Below are positions 1 through 7,834 of a stretch of DNA of 64,000 bases, in pieces. The notes below the pieces were generated by a model, which saw nothing but the letters and a program-made list of their open reading frames with translations, was not told where the DNA came from and did no database searches. A program made the position numbers and the translations under genes. Every line of letters starts with the position of its first letter. Position 1 is the stretch's first letter. This stretch comes from UBA9926 sp913064795 (GTDB lineage Bacteria > Pseudomonadota > Gammaproteobacteria > Pseudomonadales > Azotimanducaceae), in NCBI GenBank assembly GCA_045560765.1, contig JBJKZD010000009.1, forward strand, positions 434,001 through 498,000, read 5' to 3'.

Positions 1-836
1 ATTCTGGCGGCCTCGGCAATCAGCTCGCGATCAACACCGGTGATCTCTTCAACACGCTCCAATGGATATTCATCAACCCGGGCTTTGAGCTCCTCAAACC
101 CAACACACCAATCACGTACAAAGGTCTCGTCATACAACTGTTCGTCAAAAATCACTTTCAGCCAACCCAGACACATCGCGGCATCCGTGCCTGCCCGCAA
201 CCGGAGATGCAAATCGCTGTCCTCGGCCTGGTCCGATACCCTCGGGTCTAAGACAATAATTTTAGCGCCGCGCTTCCGGGCTGCATTGAGCTGATTAAAA
301 ATCGGCGTCCAAGAGTGCTTTCTTGGGTTGTGGCCAAACAACACGATGCAATTGGCATTTCCGAAATCGCCCATCGGAAACCAACCATACGTCAGCTTAT
401 TGACCGCAGCGGTATTGCCCGCACACAGAGAGACCCCGCTGATCCAATTGGGAGACCCCAATAAATTCATAAACCGGCGATCTGTGGCATGGGTCGTCTG
501 GGTGTTCCAGCCTGATGTTGAGACTGCAAGGCTTTCTGGGCCATATTCGGCAACGACTTTTTTGAGCCGCTCAGCAATTTCCGTCATGGCCTGCTCGTAG
601 GAAATCTCTTCCCACTTGTCCTCACCGCGCTCGCCAACCCGCTTCAAGGGCTTTCGAAGACGATCTGGGTGATTGTGAATACTCGGCGCAGCAACCCCTT
701 TAAAGCATATGTTGTTTGCAAGCATCGGATTATCATGCGCGATCACGCGCTTGACCTTGCCATCTTCAGCCTCAGTACGAAGTTGACAGCCGATATCACA
801 AATCGTGCACACCGAATATTTTGTTTCACCACTCAT
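1..836 (-). CDS. Molybdopterin oxidoreductase (bis-MGD family), N-terminal part, cut by window edge
   Basis: About 278 N-terminal residues are present; the rest lies beyond the left edge. The protein starts MSGETKYSVCTICDIGC. Cys10, Cys13, Cys17 and Cys44 (in NICFKG) form the C-x2-C-x3-C-x26-C pattern that binds a [4Fe-4S] cluster at the start of the DMSO reductase/formate dehydrogenase superfamily. Further on come FGHNPRKHSWTP and VLDPRVSDQAEDSD, typical of the MGD-binding core. Cys138 in SGVSLCAGN sits where the molybdenum ligand (Cys, Sec or Ser) is found in the family, so a cysteine ligand is likely. No twin-arginine signal is present, suggesting a cytoplasmic enzyme. The substrate cannot be told from this half. 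The start is ATG at 836; a 16-bp tandem repeat lies just upstream in the leader. Confidence 0.9.
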   Translation of the reverse strand, partial: MSGETKYSVCTICDIGCQLRTEAEDGKVKRVIAHDNPMLANNICFKGVAAPSIHNHPDRLRKPLKRVGERGEDKWEEISYEQAMTEIAERLKKVVAEYGPESLAVSTSGWNTQTTHATDRRFMNLLGSPNWISGVSLCAGNTAAVNKLTYGWFPMGDFGNANCIVLFGHNPRKHSWTPIFNQLNAARKRGAKIIVLDPRVSDQAEDSDLHLRLRAGTDAAMCLGWLKVIFDEQLYDETFVRDWCVGFEELKARVDEYPLERVEEITGVDRELIAEAAR

Positions 837-852
837 AAACACCTTCCCTATG

Positions 853-949
853 GCTTCTGACCTTCTTTGCTTCTTTTCCCGCTAAGCTTCTGACCTTCTA
901 TGCCTCTGAACTTCTTTGCTGCTGCCCTTCCTTGCTTCTGACTTTATTT
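853..949. repeat. Degenerate 16-bp tandem repeat (6 copies) upstream of the molybdopterin oxidoreductase
   Basis: Six head-to-tail copies of a 16-17 bp unit resembling GCTTCTGACCTTCTTT fill the stretch 17 to 113 nt upstream of the start codon at 836. One copy is 17 bp and the others 16 bp. On the transcribed (minus) strand the array is purine-rich with repeated AAGG. There are no spacers and no dyad symmetry, so it is not a CRISPR array. Similar 13-17 bp arrays with unrelated units occur at 37725, 41225, 47492 and 56476. Confidence 0.8.
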
Positions 950-1256
950 CTTCGTTTGCAAGAGCAGGTTGCTAGCTCTTTAACACCTAAAATGATGGCG
1001 TTTTCAGCAGGGTGACAGAGTAACAAGGCACTTTCAACCAAGCGGTCGGCGTGGGTAGGCTCCAAACTCCCGACTAAGCCGCCCAACGCATTACTTCAGT
1101 CGACCTAGCATCACCTGCCCCCCAGAACGTGGCTCAGCTTAAAGCGGCCTGCTCCACCTACACACAACCAGTAATCCGTTCGACCAGGCAGCCCTTACTC
1201 CCCAGTCGCTGTTTATTCCAGTACACTACCGCCAGATTCACAGAGATGGAAACCCC
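950..1256. other. Intergenic, no gene seen
   Basis: About 300 nt between divergently transcribed genes. Short open frames here have no recognisable protein features. It presumably holds the promoters of both flanking genes, but no convincing -35/-10 pair stood out. Confidence 0.5.
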
Positions 1257-1934
1257 ATGCAATTTGATGATGTCCTCCTTGGGCGCCGCAGCATTCGAGG
1301 CTACAAGCCCGATCCAGTACCGAAAGCGCTCATTAAAGAAGTGTTAGCGTTGGCAATGCGTTCTCCCTCATCGATGAATACACAGCCCTGGAACTTTACG
1401 GTGGTTTCTGGCGAACCCTTAAATAGAATTCGGGCGGGAAACACCGAGCGCAATCTCGCCGGCGTGCCCCACTCACGAGAGTTTCGCATCGGTCAGGCTT
1501 TTGCAGGAGCGCATCGCGACCGCCAGGTGGGGGTCGCCAAGCAATTGTTCGCGGCCATGGGTATCGAACGCGAAGACAAGGATGGCCGGCAGGACTGGGT
1601 GTTACGAGGTTTTCGCCAGTTCGACGCGCCGGTATGCGTCATTATCACCTACGATCGCGTTCTCGCAGACAGCGACGACACACCCTTTGACTGTGGCGCC
1701 GTCACAACCGCTCTGGTCAACGCCGCTTGGTCCCGGGGCCTCGGCGCGGTGATCAATAGCCAAGGGATTATGCAGTCTCCGGTGGTGCGCGAGCATGCGA
1801 ATATTCCAGAGGATCAAGTCATTATGAAGGCCGTCGCCCTCGGCTGGCCGGATGAGACTTTTCCGGCCAATGCAGTCGTCTCAGAACGCAAAAGTGTTGA
1901 AGATGCTGCAAGGTTCTTAGGCTTTGACGACTGA
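1257..1934 (+). CDS. Nitroreductase family protein
   Basis: A 225-residue FMN-dependent nitroreductase-family oxidoreductase (NfsB/frp-like fold). The N-terminal RRSIRGYKPDPVP with MRSPSSMNTQPW about 25 residues later is the classic FMN-phosphate and ribityl binding region. GLGAVINSQGIMQ and the C-terminal VALGWPDETFPAN match the family's last FMN-binding segment (ALGYPD/GWPDE). Length is normal. Members reduce nitro groups, quinones or enones with NAD(P)H; the substrate here is unknown. It stands alone between two long intergenic regions. The ATG at 1257 fits the family's usual N-terminus. Confidence 0.9.
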   Translation: MQFDDVLLGRRSIRGYKPDPVPKALIKEVLALAMRSPSSMNTQPWNFTVVSGEPLNRIRAGNTERNLAGVPHSREFRIGQAFAGAHRDRQVGVAKQLFAAMGIEREDKDGRQDWVLRGFRQFDAPVCVIITYDRVLADSDDTPFDCGAVTTALVNAAWSRGLGAVINSQGIMQSPVVREHANIPEDQVIMKAVALGWPDETFPANAVVSERKSVEDAARFLGFDD

Positions 1935-2717
1935 TCTCTGACGACTGAAAACTCCTCCCTAAATAAATGGGCTTATCGATTTCTCTTATCCCGGGCCGAT
2001 GACGATCGATCCCTGGTTACGATAGCCGGCAATGACTCGGCCTGTGATGAGGTCGCTCAGCAGAAGGTGGCTGTCGACCCCACTGCTAACGAACCCCCTT
2101 GCTTGCCACAGCATAAAGCGGCCCGAGGACGCTGGATATCGCCGACAACCCAGTTAAGGGTCTGCAGGCTGTGACGGAACCCGCTGCATGTTTGCGCCCC
2201 AGGCTTGTCTTCACGGAGAAAGATAATTCATCCCTTTGGATAGGGCCTCACCAGTCGCCTAGCCCTCTTTTCACCCAGGACTTTTATTCGCCCCGCGCTG
2301 CATTGGGCGGCGCTGCATTGAGCCGGAAGCTTAAGACCGTCGCGTTGATCTCGGGGATCGGCTCAAAGGCACTGCGACGGTCTGCTGGGTCTACACCGGC
2401 GCCGGACTGAGTCTTAGACCCGTAAGCAACCCCGTCAACCCAGCACCGCTTTATCCCCGCGGCACTCAGGGCCGATCCTTGTCGAATCATTCATGCGCGG
2501 CCTCGACAACCCCTTGTATGCACCAAAGGGCGTCTCCGTTGGACTTGTCACCCCTGCCAACAGAGCGCCGTATTTGATTGTTTCATCAAGCGATGGGGCA
2601 AGGGCATACCCATGGAGCACACGTTTTCTTGTCATATCCTGATACCAATGCCAATCTCACATCTTCAAAGTCAAATCAACGCTGAAGACCAGCCCCGTTG
2701 TTTGGAGCAACCACACA
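1935..2717. other. Long intergenic stretch, no supported gene
   Basis: About 780 nt with only short open frames (for example minus strand 2435-2635) that show no domain, signal or membrane segment I recognise. It may be the remains of a decayed gene, but nothing can be named. A GCGCTGCATTG 11-mer occurs twice near 2296-2320. Confidence 0.4.
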
Positions 2718-4247
2718 ATGATAAGACCCCTCGCCCTGCTCACACTGATGCTTTTTGCGCACTCAAGCTTTGCTGAAAATCTCACCATTCTCTACACGAA
2801 CGATATAGAAAGTGTTTACGAGCCAGTCGCTTCACCCTGGCGAGATGATATGTCTGCGATGGGCGGCATGCCTCATCTCTCTTCACTCATCAAAATGCAT
2901 CGAGCGCAGCACGAAAACACCCTGCTCGTTGATGCGGGGGACATGTTTACCGGCTCACTCTCTAAAGCGACCGAGGGTCGCCTGGTCTTCGATCTTTACA
3001 GCGAGATGGGTTACGACGTGGGTAATCTGGGCAATCACGAGTTTGAGTATGGTTGGCGCATTTTAAGAGACGCGATGCCCCGTGCCCGGTTCCCAATTCT
3101 CAACGCCAATATCTTTTACGAAAACACCGACATTCCGTTCGCGCGGGAATACGCCATTGTAAAATCGGGTCGGTATCGAGTCGGTGTTATTGGGCTCATG
3201 GGCATCGATGCTTTTCACAACACCATGATGCGGAGCCACCGCAACGGTCTAGAGATTCGCTCACCCATCGAAATTGCTCAATCACTGGCAGACAGGCTGC
3301 GTCCGGAGGTTGATTTTCTAATCGTCCTGACCCATCAAAACCGAACCGCACCGATGCAGACCAATAAAGAGTCTGACCCGACCGTTCTACGAGGTTTTGA
3401 CGAGGATTATGCCCTGGCGGGAAAAGTTCGCGGCATTGATCTAATCGTAGGTGGTCACTCCGATCATGGTTTGCATGCACCCGTTGTGCACCCAGAGACA
3501 GGCACCACAATCGTAATGACGTTTGGTCAAGGCATGCACCTTGGTCGCGTTACTTTTGACATGAGCGCTGAGGACGGCCCACGACTGCAGAACGGGGAAC
3601 TGATTCCGGTCAATGCAGATCATCTCCCACCAGACCCTTCCATCACAAAGCTGATCAACAACGCACGCGCACAGCACCCTGCTTTGACCCGAGTCGTTGC
3701 AACGCTTAAACGTCCAGCCCTGCGCCTTTACAACCAAGAGTCTTCCCTCGGCAGCCTACTTGCTGACGCCCTCAAACAACAGGCTGGGGTTGAAGTCGCG
3801 ATGGTCCCTGCAGGCGCGATCAGGGCGGATTTACAATCAGGCGCCATCACGGTGGAGGCACTGCTGAATGTATTTCCCTTTACAGACCAGGTCACCGTGG
3901 TTCAGCTGCAGGGATCAGCCTTGCTAAAGTTGCTCGAGAAGGGCGTCTCCCTTGATTACGGGCTGTCTCAATTTTCTGGCGTGACGCTCAGCTACGATTC
4001 GTCTCAACCTGTTGGACAACGGATTATTGACGTCAGCATCAATGATGAAACCCTAGACCTTGACCGAACGTACCGATTTGCGACCGGCTCTTTTACCGCA
4101 ACTGGCGGTGAAGGCTATGACATGTTTGAGGATCAAGGGCTCGAGATCAAAAACACGCTCGTCTCGGATGCTTTCATCACCGTCTTTGAACAATGGCAAA
4201 CCCTCTCGTTACCAGAAAAGGGGCGACTTCAAGATATCGCACTTTAA
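2718..4247 (+). CDS. Secreted 5'-nucleotidase / UshA-like metallophosphoesterase
   Basis: A 509-residue bifunctional-type 5'-nucleotidase. Residues 1-19 are a Sec signal peptide ending SSFA, so the enzyme is periplasmic. The metallophosphatase domain shows VDAGDMFTG, GNLGNHEFEYG, VLTHQN and IVGGHSDHG, the metal-binding blocks of the family. The 5_nucleotid_C domain follows from about residue 325 (SLGSLLADALKQ, VPAGAIRADLQSG, FPFTDQV). Family members hydrolyse nucleoside phosphates or nucleotide sugars to salvage phosphate and nucleosides. One oddity: the first motif is TNDIES with Glu31, where the family normally has Asp-x-His, so a metal-ligand His seems replaced. Upstream and downstream genes do not look co-transcribed. 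Confidence 0.92.
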   Translation: MIRPLALLTLMLFAHSSFAENLTILYTNDIESVYEPVASPWRDDMSAMGGMPHLSSLIKMHRAQHENTLLVDAGDMFTGSLSKATEGRLVFDLYSEMGYDVGNLGNHEFEYGWRILRDAMPRARFPILNANIFYENTDIPFAREYAIVKSGRYRVGVIGLMGIDAFHNTMMRSHRNGLEIRSPIEIAQSLADRLRPEVDFLIVLTHQNRTAPMQTNKESDPTVLRGFDEDYALAGKVRGIDLIVGGHSDHGLHAPVVHPETGTTIVMTFGQGMHLGRVTFDMSAEDGPRLQNGELIPVNADHLPPDPSITKLINNARAQHPALTRVVATLKRPALRLYNQESSLGSLLADALKQQAGVEVAMVPAGAIRADLQSGAITVEALLNVFPFTDQVTVVQLQGSALLKLLEKGVSLDYGLSQFSGVTLSYDSSQPVGQRIIDVSINDETLDLDRTYRFATGSFTATGGEGYDMFEDQGLEIKNTLVSDAFITVFEQWQTLSLPEKGRLQDIAL

Positions 4248-4617
4248 ACGGCATCAGCATTCCTCGGCGAGACTCAGACTGAAACGTCGTCGACCTACAG
4301 CGACCGAAAGACGGCTCGACAGGGGTAGATCCTATCGAATCAATGAGGCATCAGATTCTTAAAAACCGATTCTCCTCTGGCCTCATCGAATAACAAGCAT
4401 TTTCCTAGCCACACTGAGCACTCGACAAACAGCAGGCACCATAGGCGGGCTAACCATCTTAAGTAGCGACTATTAAGAGACCGTATTGATACATTAAATT
4501 GCAGTAACCCGGTGAGACGGCTCGACGCATCAACACTACCGCAACCGTCAGCGCAGGTCATTGTTGTTAACATCAACCCGAGACAGCATGATTTACCGGC
4601 AACCAAAGGATATGAAG
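4248..4617. other. Intergenic, no gene; 12-mer direct repeat
   Basis: About 370 nt without a supported gene. The 12-mer AGACGGCTCGAC occurs at 4309-4320 and again at 4515-4526, about 200 nt apart. Its meaning is unknown and it may be chance. A Shine-Dalgarno AAAGGA at 4605-4610 serves the next gene. Confidence 0.5.
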
Positions 4618-5109
4618 ATGACACTCAAACTGCTACTGCTGATGTTCTACGCCGTGCTTTCCGCCGCCGCATTTGCGCAACCACCAAACGAGTTGAGCAA
4701 TACTCACCCAGCGGAGGCAAAGCCGGGAGCAAGCGCCTTTTACAGTTCTGAGCCAACGCTTGATCAGGGTCTACCATTCTCTGATGCGGTTTATACCGCT
4801 GGCAACTTTGTTTTTTTATCTGGGTTAGTCGGCACAGGCCCCGACGGGGCGTTAGTCGATGGCGGTCTGATTCCTGAAACACATGCGATTTTTAGGCAAA
4901 TGCGATCCCACCTAAGTCACTTCGGTTTGGGATTGCAGGATGTCGTTAAATGCCTGGTCATGATCGACAATATCGATGCATGGGCGGAATTCAACACTGT
5001 GTATACCTACTATTTCGAGCCGCCCTATCCCGCGAGAAGCGCTTTTGGTGCAGACGGCTTGGCCTTGGGTGCAGCGCTAGAGCTGGAATGCACCGCTGTG
5101 AAACCCTAG
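4618..5109 (+). CDS. RidA/YjgF-family protein with signal peptide
   Basis: A 163-residue RidA-superfamily protein carrying an N-terminal hydrophobic signal (LKLLLLMFYAVLSAAAFAQ), so it is probably exported, unlike cytosolic RidA. The core shows YTAGNFVFLSGLVGTG, a domain centre with DVVKCLVMIDNIDAW, and the conserved PARSAFG whose Arg binds the carboxylate in imine deaminases. The C-terminus ALELECTAVKP is typical. Start choice: AAAGGA at 4605-4610 is 7 nt from the ATG at 4618 but only 1 nt from the ATG at 4612, so 4618 is preferred. Function of exported RidA paralogues is not established. Confidence 0.85.
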   Translation: MTLKLLLLMFYAVLSAAAFAQPPNELSNTHPAEAKPGASAFYSSEPTLDQGLPFSDAVYTAGNFVFLSGLVGTGPDGALVDGGLIPETHAIFRQMRSHLSHFGLGLQDVVKCLVMIDNIDAWAEFNTVYTYYFEPPYPARSAFGADGLALGAALELECTAVKP

Positions 5110-5321
5110 GTTCCTCGGAGAAGCTACGTCCAAATAAAGGCGCAAACCGAGCAAGAGGTATGATTAAACGACTGTCTCCTTTGCAAGCCTCCGCCATTGA
5201 GCCTGACCACAACCTGCCAATGTACATGAAGTCCAAAAATTCTCGTCACGTCCTAGCTCGCCTAAGGCTATTGAGAAGCGCATGCATTCAATGATCAACG
5301 GAGTTTTCTATCCGCAAAGGC

Positions 5322-6353
5322 CTAGGACATTCCGCTGGATAACAAATTCTCAACCGGTTGGTAGAGCGCTTCGAGGTAAGCGACATCATCGGGTTGTAGT
5401 TCGAGCTCTGCGGCCTCAACTAAGTCGGTCAGCTGGGCTGCTTTCGATACACCGACAACCGGGCAAACGACGCCGGGAACCGTAAAGAGCCAACCAACAG
5501 CGATCTGAGCGGGCGTCTTTCCATACTTCTCTGCCACCTCAATCACTCGATCGGCAATTTTGAAGATGTTCTCTCCTCGATACAGAGATTCAGTACGGTT
5601 TCGGTCTTGGCCCGAGGATCTTGCGGTTGACCCTTGATCGAAGCTGCCCTTATAGGCACCTGCAAGAATCCCACGAGCGAGTGGCGACCAGGGCGTCACG
5701 GCGACGCCGGTTTTAAGGCAATAAGGGATCATCTCGCGCTGTTCTTCACGATAAATGAGATTGAGATGATTCTGCATCGAGATGAATTGGGTCCAGCCGT
5801 TCTGCTGAGCGGTCATTTGAAGCTCTGCAAATTGCCAAGAAAACATCGATGAGGCGCCTAAATACAGCGCCTTCCCGGCTTTAACGACGTCGTTTAACGC
5901 CTCTAAAGTTTCTTCAATCGGTGTCTGAGCCTGACCCGGAATGCCGTGGGGATGGCGGTGAATAATGAGTTGATCAACGTAATCATGGCCAAGGCGCTTG
6001 AGTGATCGATCAACGCCTTCGATGATGTGCTTCCTTGACAGGCCACCTTGATTGGGGCTGCGTCCCATCGGCATGGACACTTTGGTCGTTAAGACATATT
6101 CATCTCTGGGCAAAAGTTCTTTGAGCAGCTGTCCAACGACGATTTCAGAGGCACCGACACCGTAAATATCCGCACAATCAAAGTAATTGATGCCCTGCTC
6201 GATGGCGGCTTCGAAGATAGGTCGGGCATCCTCTGTCCCAAGCGTCCAGTCGCCCTGATGGCCGCGACCCGGTTCTCCAAAATTCATGGTACCTAAACAC
6301 AGCTTCGACACCTGAAGGCCTGTATTACGGCCCAGTTGCAGTGATTTTAACAT
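5322..6353 (-). CDS. Aldo/keto reductase
   Basis: A 343-residue NADP(H)-dependent aldo/keto reductase. The catalytic tetrad is visible: Asp and Tyr in FDCADIYGVG, Lys in LTTKVSMPMG and His in LIIHRHPHG. The C-terminal half has the cofactor region TPWSPLARGILAG and GKTPAQIAVGWLF. Overall it resembles the YajO/IolS/Tas group. Cytoplasmic and a single gene, with the purine-rich AGAGAGAACTAAG just before the ATG at 6353. The substrate is unknown. Confidence 0.92.
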   Translation of the reverse strand: MLKSLQLGRNTGLQVSKLCLGTMNFGEPGRGHQGDWTLGTEDARPIFEAAIEQGINYFDCADIYGVGASEIVVGQLLKELLPRDEYVLTTKVSMPMGRSPNQGGLSRKHIIEGVDRSLKRLGHDYVDQLIIHRHPHGIPGQAQTPIEETLEALNDVVKAGKALYLGASSMFSWQFAELQMTAQQNGWTQFISMQNHLNLIYREEQREMIPYCLKTGVAVTPWSPLARGILAGAYKGSFDQGSTARSSGQDRNRTESLYRGENIFKIADRVIEVAEKYGKTPAQIAVGWLFTVPGVVCPVVGVSKAAQLTDLVEAAELELQPDDVAYLEALYQPVENLLSSGMS

Positions 6354-6685
6354 CTTAGTTCTCTCTCTTTTTTTGGCGAGTCAACGCATCATGGCAGGAG
6401 CCTGGCCAGTTATAAGTCTATGGCACCGCCTTAAAGCCTGCCTTAGTCCGAACCGCTTGGTCAAACCCTGCTGTCGCAACAAGCCACACAGGTTCGGGGC
6501 GAAAGGGAGTTTGAACCTCTTTGATCTTTATACAGTGGATCATCGGTCGGGGAGCATATTCTCAAATAATGCCTTGCATTATATCAACAAGCCGTCAACT
6601 ATAGGTTTTCAGTCAGAAACCTCCCTCGAATGACGCCCACAGAAACATTGTACCTAAAGTACTCGCTGTCCCAGTTGGTCGCCTT
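6354..6685. other. Intergenic, no gene seen
   Basis: About 330 nt between the divergent aldo/keto reductase and the next plus-strand gene. Short frames lack recognisable features. It presumably holds two promoters. Confidence 0.45.
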
Positions 6686-7423
6686 GTGATAGGGCGGCGT
6701 TCCGGTTCTCAAGGGTCACAGTCTGCGAGGAGACGGGCGTATCCCAGCCTAAAATCAGTATTAACAGCGACCAGCGCCGCACTGCTAATCACCCTATTGG
6801 GAATGGCTTACCTGCTGTTTTTCTGGCCGCGTCCCGCCGATACCACCGAGGCGCGGGTTTGGTACGGCAAGGGCGACCAAGTCGACTATTGCGACATCCA
6901 GACGTTAGATGGCGACGGACTTCGCGCATCTGAAATACCAAAAGCCTACACCCCGGGGTGCAAGTTTGATGTTGTCCCGATGCCGATCTTGGCGAATTGC
7001 CGGGAGCCTCTGAAGGACGGGATAGTCGATATGCGGGGATTGTGGCGCGGGGTAACCGGGCGCATCGGACACCTTGAACGCATCGAACAATGTGGCGACC
7101 GGTTTGTCATTACTGTTGGTGGTTTGATCCATGACTTTCGCGCCGATGCTACCCTCGCAAATGGAGCACGAGATGTGAATCCGCCTTTCTGCACGAATTT
7201 CGCATCAGCGATTCGTTCAGACAGCAGCGGCGCGCTTCAATTCCGCCCTTTCAATCTATTTGATGCTGTCGAACGACGCTTAGAAGACGATCATCTTGTT
7301 TTTACCTACATCGATGGCGTCGAAACACGAATGGAAAGAATCTGTCATTATCCTGTCGGAAAAAGCACGACGGAACAGAACCCAGAGAAGGCGGGAAACA
7401 TTCGCCCTGTGGCTCGCCAATAA
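6686..7423 (+). CDS. Unknown single-pass membrane protein
   Basis: A 245-residue protein I do not recognise. A basic N-terminus is followed by one membrane segment at about residues 27-48 (LTATSAALLITLLGMAYLLFFW), with the rest probably periplasmic. The outer part has six cysteines (for example VDYCDIQ, PGCKFD, ANCREPL, IEQCGDR, PPFCTNF, RICHYPV), which fits disulfide bonding. The start is GTG at 6686 without a clear Shine-Dalgarno, so the exact start is uncertain. It lies 24 nt before a DUF4345 gene and a sulfatase, so a shared transcript is likely; a role with the sulfatase at the membrane is only a guess. Confidence 0.6.
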   Translation: MIGRRSGSQGSQSARRRAYPSLKSVLTATSAALLITLLGMAYLLFFWPRPADTTEARVWYGKGDQVDYCDIQTLDGDGLRASEIPKAYTPGCKFDVVPMPILANCREPLKDGIVDMRGLWRGVTGRIGHLERIEQCGDRFVITVGGLIHDFRADATLANGARDVNPPFCTNFASAIRSDSSGALQFRPFNLFDAVERRLEDDHLVFTYIDGVETRMERICHYPVGKSTTEQNPEKAGNIRPVARQ

Positions 7424-7447
7424 GAAAACAGAAAGGAAACACACAAA

Positions 7448-7834
7448 ATGCGCTCAATTATTCCTCGGGCTTTGACTCTACTGCTTGCGCTATTCTCAAT
7501 CCTCTTTGTGGTTATGGGGCTGCGCTGGCTGGTCAACCCAGCGGGTAGCGCGCCTCAACTCGGTCTAACCCTGGAAACAGGGGTTGGACTGAGCTCACAG
7601 GTGGGTGATCTATCGGCCTTTTTCTTAGTCGCAGGCCTCAGCGGGCTCATCGCGCTCGTTTCCCGAAACAGAATCTGGTTCTACCCGCCAGCCATGCTGC
7701 TGCTCTTTGCAGCAAGCGGCAGGACGGTCGCCTGGGTGGTCCATGGCGCAGATTTTGCCCTGCAAAGTATTGTGTTCGAGATCCTCGTCGCCAGCCTATT
7801 TTTGATCGGCTCTAAAGTCTTAGCGGAACGATGA
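7448..7834 (+). CDS. DUF4345-like four-helix membrane protein
   Basis: A 128-residue protein made almost entirely of four hydrophobic helices (about residues 5-25, 46-66, 74-92 and 102-122). It matches the layout of DUF4345 family proteins, small inner-membrane proteins of unknown role. Its stop codon overlaps the next gene's start (ATGA at 7831), so it is probably translationally coupled to the sulfatase. The ATG at 7448 follows AAAGGAAACACACAAA, a good ribosome binding site. Confidence 0.75.
   Translation: MRSIIPRALTLLLALFSILFVVMGLRWLVNPAGSAPQLGLTLETGVGLSSQVGDLSAFFLVAGLSGLIALVSRNRIWFYPPAMLLLFAASGRTVAWVVHGADFALQSIVFEILVASLFLIGSKVLAER

Noticed and set aside
853..949. CRISPR-like array
   Set aside because: The units are directly adjacent with no spacers, and each copy differs; no cas genes nearby.
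2435..2635. Minus-strand frame as a gene
   Set aside because: Short, no ribosome site, no recognisable domain; adjacent frames are equally open.
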